Origin: Streptomyces sp. NBC_00234
Lineage (GTDB): Bacteria; Actinomycetota; Actinomycetes; Streptomycetales; Streptomycetaceae
DNA length: 64,000 bases
Direction: 5' to 3'
Assembly: GCF_036195325.1 (NCBI RefSeq)
Contig: NZ_CP108101.1
Coordinates: 3,286,001-3,350,000, forward strand
Positions 9,379 to 20,425 of the stretch are shown here, piece by piece. The notes below the pieces were generated by a model that saw only the letters and a program-made list of their open reading frames with translations, was not told the origin of the DNA and did no database searches. The first letter of the stretch is position 1. Each line of letters begins with the position of its first letter. Both the position numbers and the translations under genes were made by a program.

Positions 9379-9396
9379 TCGTGAGCCCCTTCACAA
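9379..9396. promoter_or_regulatory. Rex operator-like site proximal to ndh
   Basis: TCGTGAGCCCCTTCACAA, 35 bases upstream of the ndh ATG. It matches the Rex consensus TTGTGAA-N4-TTCACAA at 12 of 14 fixed positions. Rex is the actinobacterial NADH/NAD+ sensor that represses respiratory genes. Call by eye. Confidence 0.6.
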
Positions 9397-9651
9397 GCTA
9401 TCCGCGACCCTCTGCTACACTCCGCCGCCCACGTGACCCAGGTCATGGGGGCCGAGGGGAACCACAGTGCCCCAGCGAACGTTGTTCACCGCTTGTGAGC
9501 TGGCCCTTGTGCTGTCGGGAGGGCCGAACCACGGCTCCGGTTCACCCGCGCGCAACATGCCCGGAACCTGACCGGAGCCGCGCCGCGGAGGCCGTCGGGC
9601 GGCCGTTGCGGCCCCCGATAGGCCGAACGGCACCCAACCGGGCCGAATTCC

Positions 9652-9669
9652 TTGTGAAGAAGTTCACGA
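9652..9669. promoter_or_regulatory. Rex operator-like site distal to ndh
   Basis: TTGTGAAGAAGTTCACGA matches the Rex consensus at 13 of 14 fixed positions. It lies 308 bases upstream of ndh and about 100 bases downstream of the ppx stop. It would fit a distal ndh promoter or cooperative binding with the proximal site. The rest of the 9345-9771 interval holds no gene. Confidence 0.65.
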
Positions 9670-9771
9670 ACTTCGTCGTGGCGGACCCCCGAAGGGGCCT
9701 CCGGAACGCCTCCGAACGGCTCAGAGGTGCAGGCCGGAGTGCGTTTGAGCAGCTGCCAGGGGTGCCTGCGG

Positions 9772-10713
9772 CTACGCCACGGAGAGCGCGATTCCGTCCA
9801 GGATGTCGTGCTCGCTGACGACGACCTCGCGGGCTCCGGTCCGCTCCATCACCGCGAGCAGGATCAGCGCCCCGGAGGCGATCACGTCGACCCGTCCCGG
9901 GTGCATCGCGGGGATCGCCGCGCGCTCCTCGTGCGTGGACGCGAGCAGCCGCCCGGTGATCTCCTGGACCTGCTCGAAGGAGACCCGGGAGTGGTGGATC
10001 GCCTCGGGGTCGTACTCCGTCAGTTCCAGGGCGATCGCGGCCACCGTGGTGACCGTGCCGGCCAGGCCGACGAGCGTGGCGGCCCCGGCGATCGGGACGG
10101 TCTCCTCGACGAGGTCCAGGGCGACGGCGATGTCCGCGCGGATCGCGGCGACCCGGTCGGGGGTGGGCGGGTCGACGACGGTGCCGTCCTGCACCAGGTG
10201 ACGTTCGGTCATGCGCACGCAGCCCATGTCCACGGACCGGGCGGCGCGGACCGCGTCGTCGCCGACCACGAACTCGGTGGAGCCGCCGCCGATGTCCACG
10301 ACGAGGTACGGCTTCGCCAGGTGGTCGCTGCCGGCCAGCTCCTTGGTGGCGCCGTCGAAGGAGAACTGCGCCTCCTGGTCGCCACTGATCACCTCGGGCT
10401 CGACGCCCAGGATGTCCAGGACGCCCCGGACGAACTCGTCACTGTTCTCCGCGTCGCGCGAGGCCGAGGTGGCGACGAACCGCATCCGCTCCGCCCCCAG
10501 CTCCTTGACCACCGCGGCGTACTCGCGGCAGGCCGCGAAGGTGCGCTCCAGGGCGTCGGGGGCGAGCCGGCCGGTCCGGTCGACCCCCTGCCCCAGGCGG
10601 ACGATCTGCATCCGGCGGTCGAGCTCGGTGAGCTCTCCCGTCACGGGGTCGGCGTCGGCGACGAGCAGACGGATGGAGTTGGTACCGCAGTCGATGGCGG
10701 CAACGCGGGTCAT
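9772..10713 (-). CDS. ppx: Ppx/GppA family exopolyphosphatase
   Basis: 313 aa, ATG at 10713. The ASKHA-fold phosphate-binding motifs are present: AIDCGTNSIRLLVAD at the N-terminus, VATSASRDAEN, and VDIGGGSTEFV in the middle. The length equals the short actinobacterial single-domain Ppx (no C-terminal HD domain). It would hydrolyse inorganic polyphosphate or the pppGpp 5'-phosphate in the cytoplasm. It lies 28 bases after the DUF501 gene in an apparent minus-strand operon divIC-DUF501-ppx. Confidence 0.9.
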   Translation of the reverse strand: MTRVAAIDCGTNSIRLLVADADPVTGELTELDRRMQIVRLGQGVDRTGRLAPDALERTFAACREYAAVVKELGAERMRFVATSASRDAENSDEFVRGVLDILGVEPEVISGDQEAQFSFDGATKELAGSDHLAKPYLVVDIGGGSTEFVVGDDAVRAARSVDMGCVRMTERHLVQDGTVVDPPTPDRVAAIRADIAVALDLVEETVPIAGAATLVGLAGTVTTVAAIALELTEYDPEAIHHSRVSFEQVQEITGRLLASTHEERAAIPAMHPGRVDVIASGALILLAVMERTGAREVVVSEHDILDGIALSVA

Positions 10714-10741
10714 ACGGACTCCTGAGGTGGTGGTGTCGGGG

Positions 10742-11272
10742 CTAGGGCCTGTCGTCGCCGCACGGTGATACGCACGGGCCCTTCGCCCACCACTCCGGCA
10801 GCATCGCGATCGCCTCGTCGCCCAGCGGGTTCACCCCGGGACCGGCCGCCAGCGAGTGGCCGACCAGCACGTGCAGGCACTTCACCCGGTCCGGCATGCC
10901 GCCCGCGCTCGGGAAGCCCTCCAGGACCTCGATGGCGTCCCGGCGCGCGATGTAGTCCTCGTGCGCCGCGCGATAGGCGGCGGCCAGCTCCGGGTCCGTC
11001 TGCAGACGCTCGCTCATCTCCTTCATGACCCCGTTGGCCTCCAGCGTGCCGATCGCGGACGCGGCACGCGGACAGGTCAGATAGAAGGTCGTCGGGAACG
11101 GCGTGCCGTCCTCCAGACGGGGCTGCGTCTCGACCACGTCCGGGTTGCCGCACGGGCAGCGGTGCGCGATGGCGCGCAGTCCGCGCGGCGGGCGGCCGAG
11201 CTGCTGCTCGAACGCCGCGATGTCCGCGTCGGTGGGCGTGGTGGATTCGGTCTGCGGAGGGGGGGTTTCCAT
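10742..11272 (-). CDS. DUF501 domain protein
   Basis: 176 aa, ATG at 11272. After a short Thr/Pro-rich lead comes the DUF501 core (AAFEQQLGRPPRGL, AHRCPCGNPDVVET, FPTTFYLTCPRA, RVKCLHVLVGHSLAAGPGVNPLG). Conserved Cys and His residues suggest a metal site. The family almost always sits between divIC and ppx, as here; its function is unknown. The stop codon is part of CTAGGGCCTGTCGTC, the terminal sequence of the palindromic element at 43691-43870, so the last few residues may derive from such an element. Confidence 0.88.
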   Translation of the reverse strand: METPPPQTESTTPTDADIAAFEQQLGRPPRGLRAIAHRCPCGNPDVVETQPRLEDGTPFPTTFYLTCPRAASAIGTLEANGVMKEMSERLQTDPELAAAYRAAHEDYIARRDAIEVLEGFPSAGGMPDRVKCLHVLVGHSLAAGPGVNPLGDEAIAMLPEWWAKGPCVSPCGDDRP

Positions 11273-11316
11273 GCCTGCCTTGGTTCTGCTCGAAGGTGCT
11301 TCTCAGATGGTGCGGG

Positions 11317-11787
11317 TCAGTCGCGGTCGGCGTTGTCCACGCCGTCCCAGAGGTTCGAGTGCCAGGCACGGTCCGTCGTGCTCGGCTCCCCGCGGCGTTC
11401 CTCGGCCGCGTCGGGGTCGATCACGGTGTAACCGGTCTCCCCCGGAAGTACGTAGTGAAGGTGCTCGCGGGCCAGCCGCCGGATGTAGGCGTCGTCCTTG
11501 AGCCGCGCCTTCTCGTCGCGCAGCTCCTCGGTCCGCAGCCGTGCCTCCTGCGACAGGCGCTCCTGGTCGGCGATCTCGTCGCGCTGGGAGACGTACTGCC
11601 GCATCGGGTACGCGAGCGCGACCACGAGGGAGCAGACGACCAGGGCGAGGAACGCGGCGCGGCCGGTGAGGCGCGAGCGGCGGGCCTGGCGTCGGTTCTG
11701 GGACCGGTAGACGCGGGCGGCGGTCTGCTCACCGAGCAGTCGCAGCCTGGTCGCGGTGGAGAACCGGTCGCGGTCCTTCCCGGCCAT
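11317..11787 (-). CDS. divIC: Septum formation initiator (FtsB/DivIC family)
   Basis: 156 aa, ATG at 11787. A basic N-terminus is followed by one transmembrane helix (AAFLALVVCSLVVALAYP, about 45-62), a coiled coil (SQRDEIADQERLSQEARLRTEEL region, about 66-95) and the DivIC signature AREHLHYVLPGETGYTVID. The C-terminal ~25 residues are variable. It would join FtsL and FtsQ in the divisome. It lies just downstream of eno on the same strand, the usual actinobacterial order, but a strong hairpin separates the two. Confidence 0.9.
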   Translation of the reverse strand: MAGKDRDRFSTATRLRLLGEQTAARVYRSQNRRQARRSRLTGRAAFLALVVCSLVVALAYPMRQYVSQRDEIADQERLSQEARLRTEELRDEKARLKDDAYIRRLAREHLHYVLPGETGYTVIDPDAAEERRGEPSTTDRAWHSNLWDGVDNADRD

Positions 11788-11810
11788 CTCTCACGCCTCC
11801 CCATTACACA

Positions 11811-11855
11811 CGTCCGTCCCCGCACACGGTACGGGACCGAGTGCGGGGACGGACG
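11811..11855. terminator. Hairpin terminator downstream of eno
   Basis: A perfect 15-bp stem (11811-11825 with 11841-11855) and a 15-nt loop between the eno stop (11910) and the divIC start (11787). It probably ends eno transcription. Confidence 0.75.
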
Positions 11856-11909
11856 GAGGCTGGTGACTTCGGCCCGCGGAGGACCGGCGATCAGCCCTGG
11901 CTGCGCCGG

Positions 11910-14449
<2,540 letters not shown>

Positions 14450-14625
14450 CGGTCGACGGGGCCCGCGGTGCGAGCGGTTCCGACCGTAAACATAGCCAAC
14501 CCGACATTCAAAGAGGGACATACCGGCCATTCGTGCCTTACTTGCCTCCACGGAATGAACGTTTCCGCAGGTCGGAGGGGACACGGAAGGAGTAGCCGGA
14601 CGCGACACGCCAGTTGAAGCAAAGA

Positions 14626-14662
14626 GACCCATGTCTCACTTACGCATAAGTGGACATAGGTC
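14626..14662. terminator. AT-containing stem-loop between rpfC and the rpfA promoter
   Basis: The sequence from GACCCATGTC (14626) to GACATAGGTC (ending 14662) folds into a stem of about 15 bp with one bulge and a CGCA loop. It lies about 40 bases past the rpfC stop and just upstream of the rpfA promoter region, so it is a likely rpfC terminator; a protein operator is an alternative. Confidence 0.5.
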
Positions 14663-14703
14663 CCTGAACTACCCCCGATTTTGGGGTGTTTTCCCGAATT
14701 GGA

Positions 14704-15645
14704 TCAGTTGCGCTTGGAGCTCTCCGCGCTGCCGCGCTGACCCAGATCGAGGCTCTGGCCGGGCAGGATGAGGTCCGGGTCGGAGCCGAGCTCGCTCTTG
14801 TTGGCTTCGTAGAGCTCGGTCCAGCCGCCGGGAACCTTCTGTGCGTCAGCAATCGCCCAGAGGTTGTCGCCGGGCCGCACGGTGTAGTCACCTTCGGGGC
14901 TCGCCGCACCCGCGTCGCGGGCCTCGCCGTCACCGCGCGAGGCGTGCCGGCCGGAGTCGCGCCCGTTGCCCCTGTCCGTGTCCTGGCTCGCCTCGGGGGC
15001 CGGGGTGCCGCGGTGCTTGCCGCCGCCCTCGTCCGTGCCCGCGGGGGTGTCGGACGCCTCGGGGGACGGCGTGGCGGAGGGCGAGGCGGAGTCCTCGGAC
15101 TCCTCCGTTCCGTCCGTCGTGTCATCCTTGCCGGACTTGCCGGACTTATCGCTGTTGTCCTTCTTGTTCGCTTCGTCCGTCGTGTCGTCCGTCGCGTCGT
15201 CCGACGGGAGCAGCGAGTCCGAGGGGTCGGCGGAGGGCACGCCGCCCGGGTCGACGCCCGGCAGGGTGCCGTCCAGCGCGAGCCCGGAGATGACCGCGCA
15301 GCTCGGCCACGCCTGCGGACCCTTGTCCTCCAGGACCTTCTCCGCGACGGCGATCTGCTGCGAGCGGCTGGCGAGGTCGGCGCGGGGCGCGTACGCCGAG
15401 CCGCCGTACGCGGACCAGGTGTCCTGGGAGAACTGCAGGCCGCCGTAGTAGCCGTTGCCCAGGTCGGCACTCCACATGCCACCGCTCTCGCACTCGGCGA
15501 CCCGGTCCCAGGTCGAGGCGTCGGCGGCGTGCGCACCGGTCGCACCGAGCAGCGGGATGGCGATGGCCGATCCCGTCACGCCTGCGGCGACGACGATGGC
15601 GGGTGCCTGGCGAGGGCGACGGTGTCTGCCGTTCGCGGAGCCCAT
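14704..15645 (-). CDS. rpfC: Second Rpf/LysM secreted muralytic protein
   Basis: 313 aa, ATG at 15645. Signal peptide (basic GRHRRPRQ, then IVVAAGVTGSAIAIPLLGA, cleavage after AHA), an Rpf domain (about 42-118) with ECESGGMW carrying the catalytic Glu and [15 protein letters not shown], then a ~110-residue linker rich in Asp/Ser/Lys/Thr, then a LysM domain (VRPGDNLWAIADAQK, about 245-295). Same architecture as its neighbour but a much longer linker, and no riboswitch fits in its short upstream region. The pair probably arose by duplication. The name follows gene order. Confidence 0.88.
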   Translation of the reverse strand: MGSANGRHRRPRQAPAIVVAAGVTGSAIAIPLLGATGAHAADASTWDRVAECESGGMWSADLGNGYYGGLQFSQDTWSAYGGSAYAPRADLASRSQQIAVAEKVLEDKGPQAWPSCAVISGLALDGTLPGVDPGGVPSADPSDSLLPSDDATDDTTDEANKKDNSDKSGKSGKDDTTDGTEESEDSASPSATPSPEASDTPAGTDEGGGKHRGTPAPEASQDTDRGNGRDSGRHASRGDGEARDAGAASPEGDYTVRPGDNLWAIADAQKVPGGWTELYEANKSELGSDPDLILPGQSLDLGQRGSAESSKRN

Positions 15646-15750
15646 GGGATTGCCTTCCGTGTGACTGACATGTGACTGCTGTGGTGAACGGTGAACCTAG
15701 CGGGACTCGAACGTGTGTCACAAGTCGATGCAGCGGAGATCACGTGAAAG

Positions 15751-17040
15751 TCACAGAGTTGACGGAGTGTCACCTTGCCCGAGCGGCACCCCGGGTGCGA
15801 ACTCCACCGGAAGGGTGCGCAGTCCGCGCATGATGAGCCCGCCACGCCACCGCAAATCGGCAGGTTCCACCGCAAGGCGCAGGTCAGGGAGGCGTCTCAG
15901 GAGCGTTGCCAGCGCGGTCTGTCCCTCCAGGCGGGCGAGCGGCGCGCCCACGCAGTAGTGGATGCCGTGCCCGTATCCCACGTGCTGATTGTCACTCCGA
16001 GCGAGGTCCAGCGTGTCCGGATCGCGGAAGCGCTCGGGGTCGCGGTCGGCCGCGGCGAGGACGACCAGTACGGGGTCCCCGGGGGCGATGTCCTGCCCGC
16101 CGAGCGTGACGGGCTCCGTGGCGTACCGCCATGTGGCGAGCTCCACCGGGCCGTCGTAGCGCAGCAGTTCCTCCAGGCCGGTGGCGAGGAGGTCCGTCTC
16201 GCCCGCGTCGAGCGAGCGCTGGAGCCGCTCGCGTTCACCGGGGTTGCGCAGCAGCGCGTACGTACCGTTGCCGATGAGGTTGACCGTCGTCTCGAAACCG
16301 GCGAAGAGAAGGATGAACGCCATCGCCGCGGCCTCGTTCTCGGTGAGGTGCTCGCCGTGGTCACTGGCCCGGATCAGACCCGAGATCAGGTCGTCGCCCG
16401 GATTCTCCCGTTTGCGGTGGATCAGTTCGGCGAGGTAGCCGCGCATCTTCTTCACGGACCTGGCCACCCCGCCGCGCGGGCCGCCGCCGTGCCGGATCAT
16501 CATGCCCGCCCAGTCGCGGAAGTCGTCCTGGTCCTCCGGCGGGACACCGAGCAGGTCGCAGATCGCGTAGATGGGCAGCGGGAACGCGAAGTCGTGGATG
16601 AGGTCGGCCTTCCCCTCCGCCACGAAGTTGTCGATGAGCCGGTCCGTCAGCTCCTGCACGCGCGGTGCGAACTCGGCGACCCGGCGCGGGGTGAACGCCT
16701 TGGAGACGAGGCGGCGCAGCCGGGTGTGGTCCGGCGGATCGATGTTCAGCAGATGCGTCATCAGCTCCGCCTTGCGCTCCCCCGGGATGCCCGTCCTGCC
16801 CTTGGCGTGCGCCGACCCGGCGTGGTGGGCCGGGTTCTTGGACAGCCGGGTGTCGGCGAGTGCCTGCTTGGCGTCCGCGTACCGGGTCACCAGCCAGGCC
16901 TCGACCCCGCTGGGGAGCGTCGTCCGGTGGACGGGGCTGTGCTCGCGCAGCCAGGCGTACGCCGGGTAGGGATCGGTGGCGAACTCCCACGTGAAGAGTT
17001 CGGGGGCCGCGGCGGGGCAGTGGGAGGGGCTGTCGTTCAC
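15751..17040 (-). CDS. Cytochrome P450
   Basis: 429 aa. GTG at 17040 overlaps the stop of the preceding NTPase gene in a GTGA, so the two are translationally coupled. The I-helix oxygen-binding motif is FAGFETTVN, the K-helix ExxR lies in LEELLRYDGP..ATWRY, and the haem loop is YGHGIHYCVGAPLAR with cysteine ligand (Tyr replaces the usual Phe at the start). Overall similarity is to the CYP105/CYP107-like soluble Streptomyces group that needs separate ferredoxin and reductase; none is adjacent. The substrate is unknown, and there is no biosynthetic cluster around it. Confidence 0.93.
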   Translation of the reverse strand: MNDSPSHCPAAAPELFTWEFATDPYPAYAWLREHSPVHRTTLPSGVEAWLVTRYADAKQALADTRLSKNPAHHAGSAHAKGRTGIPGERKAELMTHLLNIDPPDHTRLRRLVSKAFTPRRVAEFAPRVQELTDRLIDNFVAEGKADLIHDFAFPLPIYAICDLLGVPPEDQDDFRDWAGMMIRHGGGPRGGVARSVKKMRGYLAELIHRKRENPGDDLISGLIRASDHGEHLTENEAAAMAFILLFAGFETTVNLIGNGTYALLRNPGERERLQRSLDAGETDLLATGLEELLRYDGPVELATWRYATEPVTLGGQDIAPGDPVLVVLAAADRDPERFRDPDTLDLARSDNQHVGYGHGIHYCVGAPLARLEGQTALATLLRRLPDLRLAVEPADLRWRGGLIMRGLRTLPVEFAPGVPLGQGDTPSTL

Positions 17041-19361
17041 CCCTCGACGTTAGCCGCCGCCTCCCCGCCCTCCGACCGCAGCTCCGCGATGGCCCGCTCG
17101 GCGGCGTGGTTTCCCATCTCCAGGGCCTTGCCGAACCACTCCTCCGCCGCCGCCCTGTTGCCCTGTTCCCATTCCAGCCGGCCAAGGGCGAAGGCGCCGG
17201 AGTACGCACCCCGCGCGTGGCCTTCCTCGAACCAGCGCCGGGCCTCGTCCCACTCCCCCCGTGCCTTCGCGGAGTAGCCCAGATTGACCGGTGCGCTGAT
17301 CTCCCCCGCCTCCGCCGCGGCCCGGAAGAGCCGCTCGATCTCCTCGGCCGGCTCGCCCAGGTCCTCCAGGGTCAGCGCCAGATTGTTCGTCGCCCCGGTG
17401 TCCCCGTGGGCCATCGCCCTGCGGTACCAGGTCTCCGCCTCGTCCGGCTCCCGCCAGTCGCGGAAGATGTTGCCGATGGTGATGGCGACGTCCTCGTATC
17501 CCATGTCCGCGGCTCTGCGGAGCCACTTCATCGCCTCGTGCGGCCTCTCGTCCCCCAGGAGAAGATGCCCCAGCCGGGACGCCGCTTCGGCGTCTCCCCC
17601 CTCGGCCGCCTCGGTCAGCCAGAACGCGGCGCGCTCGCTCAGCACGGTGGCGAGAATGCTCTGCGAGGCGATGTCGCCCGCCGTCGCGGCCGTCTCCAGA
17701 TACGGGACGGCTTCGGTACCGGCGCCCCGCGCGACGAGCAACGCCCCCACCACGCCCGCCGCCTGCTCACTGCCCGCGTCCGCAGCCCTGCGGTACCAGG
17801 ACTCGGCGCTCTCCGCGTCCCCGGTCTCCAGATCGAGGGAGCCGAGCATCATCAGGACGTCCTGATCGTCGTCCGCCGACGGGCCGAGGGACCGGTGGGC
17901 CCTCGCGACGATCTCGGTCCGCTTCCTCTCGTCGCCCCGTACCGCTTCCAGCGCCCACGGCCACAGTTCCAGGGGTACGGGCGGGGCGTCCTGCCCCTGG
18001 TCCTCCACGTCGTTGGTCAGCGAGCCGAAGGCGCTCCAGGTGTCCCGGACCGGACCCCGGACCAGCATCCCCGTCACCCCGTGACGCACACCGGCCGCCC
18101 AGGCGAGCGCGTCGTCGAAGGACCCCGCCCCGGCCCAGGTCCCGGCTCCGTACAACTCGTGGGCCCTGCGGAGCACTTCGCCGGGTATCGCACCGTCGGC
18201 CCCGCACCGGGCGAGGTCGATCGCCGCACGGACCACGTGGTGTCCGCGACGGCGGGCCTTCGTGCGCCCGGCGCGACGCCACTCGTCATGGAGTTCCGGT
18301 CCGATGGCGAGGTACTCGGTGACACCCCGCGCCCCGCGCCCCACGGAGGCGCCCCACAGCCGGAGGTCGTCGGCGTACTCCTTGAGCCGCCTCAGCTCCG
18401 TCCTGCTCCAGTCACCACTCAGCTCGACCGGTTCCACGCCGCTGAGCACGCGTGCACTCGCGGTCGCGCCGAAGCGGTGGGCGTCGTACGCCTCGTCGTT
18501 CATCGTGGCGACGACCACCGTGCGCTGCTGGACGAGCTCCGCCAGCACGGCCGCCGTGAGGCCGTTCTCGCCGAGGTGTCTCTCCAGTTCGTCCAGCCAC
18601 AGGACGCACGACTCGTCGCCCCGGCCGCGCAGCACGGCGGGCAGGCCGCGCAGATCCGTGCCGGGCGGCGGCGCGTAGATCCTCGTCGTCTCGGAGAGGT
18701 GGCCGACCGCCGCCCATGTCGTCCTCGTCTTCCCCGACAGCGGCTCGCCCGTCACCAGCACCAGCCCGCCGGTCGCGAGCGCGTCCAGGAGCATCCGGGC
18801 CAGAGCCGCGTGGCAGTCGCGCCGGACATACGGCGGAAGGGACGGCTCGTCCGGCAGCCGGCGGGTGCGCCGTACGCCCAGCGCGACCGGGTCGGCGTCC
18901 CCGAGCCTCGGCCAGTGCGCCACGGCGGGCAGCGGGGGGTGAAGGCCCGGCCCGAAGTAGTTGTACTGGGTGCCCGCTCCCTGGACCGGTCCGAGGAAGG
19001 TGCCGCCGCTGACGGAGTTGCTGACGGGTCCCAGGGCGGTGCCACCGATGACCGCGTTACCGGCGGGGGCCTGCGCCGGCACCGTCTCCGCCGGGTCCGA
19101 GCGCGGGAAGAAGGTCCGCAGTTCCGACACCGCGTCCGGGTCCACCGCCGCCACCTCGGCGAGCCGGCGGACCAGGTCGCGACGCCACCTCGGATCGACG
19201 GCCTCGGAGGCCCGCATCTCGTTCAGAATCCTGCGGAGCCGTAACGCCCCGGCGACCCCGGGGCGCGACTCCTCGTAGACACCGAAGAGCCGGTCACTGC
19301 GCCCGTCGTCCGCCAACGCCTCCAGCAAGGCGTCGGCCAGCGACTCGATCTCCCCGTCCAC
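17037..19361 (-). CDS. P-loop NTPase with Sel1/TPR repeats (STAND-like), TTA codon
   Basis: 774 aa, GTG start. Residues 1-85 are a helical domain. Residues about 95-145 are a low-complexity Gly/Val linker with repeats (GNAVIGGTALGPV, NSVSGGTFLGPV). A P-loop NTPase follows: Walker A VTGEPLSGKTRTTW, Walker B CVLWLDELE. From about 500 to 765 there are Sel1/TPR repeats (AESWYRRAADAG, AMKWLRRAADMG, AETWYRRAMAHG, ARRWFEEGHARG, AEEWFGKALEMG). The layout resembles signal-transducing STAND NTPases, with repeats as sensor. Codon 40 (19242-19244) is TTA, the only in-frame TTA I found in the window, so translation may need bldA. Overlaps the P450 start by four bases. Confidence 0.85.
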   Translation of the reverse strand: MDGEIESLADALLEALADDGRSDRLFGVYEESRPGVAGALRLRRILNEMRASEAVDPRWRRDLVRRLAEVAAVDPDAVSELRTFFPRSDPAETVPAQAPAGNAVIGGTALGPVSNSVSGGTFLGPVQGAGTQYNYFGPGLHPPLPAVAHWPRLGDADPVALGVRRTRRLPDEPSLPPYVRRDCHAALARMLLDALATGGLVLVTGEPLSGKTRTTWAAVGHLSETTRIYAPPPGTDLRGLPAVLRGRGDESCVLWLDELERHLGENGLTAAVLAELVQQRTVVVATMNDEAYDAHRFGATASARVLSGVEPVELSGDWSRTELRRLKEYADDLRLWGASVGRGARGVTEYLAIGPELHDEWRRAGRTKARRRGHHVVRAAIDLARCGADGAIPGEVLRRAHELYGAGTWAGAGSFDDALAWAAGVRHGVTGMLVRGPVRDTWSAFGSLTNDVEDQGQDAPPVPLELWPWALEAVRGDERKRTEIVARAHRSLGPSADDDQDVLMMLGSLDLETGDAESAESWYRRAADAGSEQAAGVVGALLVARGAGTEAVPYLETAATAGDIASQSILATVLSERAAFWLTEAAEGGDAEAASRLGHLLLGDERPHEAMKWLRRAADMGYEDVAITIGNIFRDWREPDEAETWYRRAMAHGDTGATNNLALTLEDLGEPAEEIERLFRAAAEAGEISAPVNLGYSAKARGEWDEARRWFEEGHARGAYSGAFALGRLEWEQGNRAAAEEWFGKALEMGNHAAERAIAELRSEGGEAAANVEG

Positions 19362-19403
19362 GCACTGTCCCCCACACCTCGAACGGCCCCTGGAGCCACC
19401 GTA

Positions 19404-20378
19404 CTAACGGGCGTCGGCCTCCGCCGCCAGGATCGCGTCGCGGTAGGTGCGGGCCGCCGCACGCAGGGCGGCCTCCGGGTCGGTTCCGTCCTGTTCGGCC
19501 CGTACGGCGAGGGCGAGGAGTTCGTACCCGACGGTGTCCCCCGCGGGGAGCGCGACGTCGAGTCCGGCGCCGCGGACCCTGCTGCCCAGCTTGGCGGCCA
19601 GCGCCAGTCCGGGCTGGCCGAGCGGGACGCCTTCGGTCACCGAGTCGCGCTGCTTCTCGATCGCCTTGGTGCGCTGCCAGTGCGCGTGGACGTCCTCGGG
19701 GGTCTCGGCGGTCTCGTCCCCGAAGACGTGCGGGTGGCGGTGGATCAGTTTCTCCACGAGGCCGGCCGCGACGTCGTCGAGGTCGAAGGGCTCGTCGGGA
19801 TCCTCCTGCGCGATCCGGGCGTGGAAGACGACCTGGAGGAGTACGTCCCCCAGTTCTTCGCGCAGTTCGTCCCGGTCGCCGTCCTCGATCGCCTCGACGA
19901 GCTCGTACGCCTCCTCGATGCCGTACTTGGCGAGGCCCTTGTGCGTCTGCTGCGAGGACCACGGGCATTCGAGCCTGATCCGGTCCATGACCTGGACCAG
20001 ATCGAGGAGCCGGGCGCCCGGCAGGTCGTACGAACCGGGCAGCAGTTCCAGGTCCGGCATCTGCACCCGGCCGGAGCCGCCGAGCCGGGCGAGACCGTCG
20101 GTCAGCGGCTGGTTCCCCTCGCCGCCCACCAGCACCACCACGGTCCGGCCGCCGACGCAGTCGTCGACGAGTTCCTGGGCGGAGGGCACACCGTGCTCGA
20201 CCGTGACGCCCGCCTCGCGCAGATACGGCAGCTGCGGATGGTTCCGTTCACCGCACAGCACCCGGTCCGCCGCGTGCAGGGTCTGCCAGGCGGGCCAGGA
20301 CAGCAGTCCGGGCGCCACCCGGTGGCTGGCGGTGAGCAGGACGATACGGCCGGGGTCGCCGGGGGCTTCAGCGTTCAC
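19404..20378 (-). CDS. mazG: Nucleoside triphosphate pyrophosphohydrolase MazG
   Basis: 324 aa, GTG start at 20378. A ~110-residue N-terminal extension (LLTASHRVAPGLLSWPAWQ, VVVLVGGEGNQPL) typical of actinobacterial MazG comes before the MazG fold. The metal-binding helices are GIEEAYELVEAIEDGD and ELREELGDVLLQVVFHARIA, supplying the acidic residues, followed by HRHPHVFGDE. The enzyme removes pyrophosphate from NTPs or damaged nucleotides and may lower ppGpp responses. It is upstream of the NTPase/P450 pair (42-base gap) and downstream of the SurA-like gene on the same strand. Confidence 0.92.
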   Translation of the reverse strand: MNAEAPGDPGRIVLLTASHRVAPGLLSWPAWQTLHAADRVLCGERNHPQLPYLREAGVTVEHGVPSAQELVDDCVGGRTVVVLVGGEGNQPLTDGLARLGGSGRVQMPDLELLPGSYDLPGARLLDLVQVMDRIRLECPWSSQQTHKGLAKYGIEEAYELVEAIEDGDRDELREELGDVLLQVVFHARIAQEDPDEPFDLDDVAAGLVEKLIHRHPHVFGDETAETPEDVHAHWQRTKAIEKQRDSVTEGVPLGQPGLALAAKLGSRVRGAGLDVALPAGDTVGYELLALAVRAEQDGTDPEAALRAAARTYRDAILAAEADAR

Positions 20379-20425
20379 CCCTCGAACCTACCCCGGCCGG
20401 GGACCACCCCGTCCGGGCACCCGGA

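Noticed and set aside
9481..9504. TTCACCGCTTGTGAGC as a third Rex site
   Set aside because: The half-sites are in the everted order, not the Rex order.
15751..17040. P450 as part of a biosynthetic gene cluster
   Set aside because: No synthase, ferredoxin or tailoring genes around it; the partner is an NTPase.
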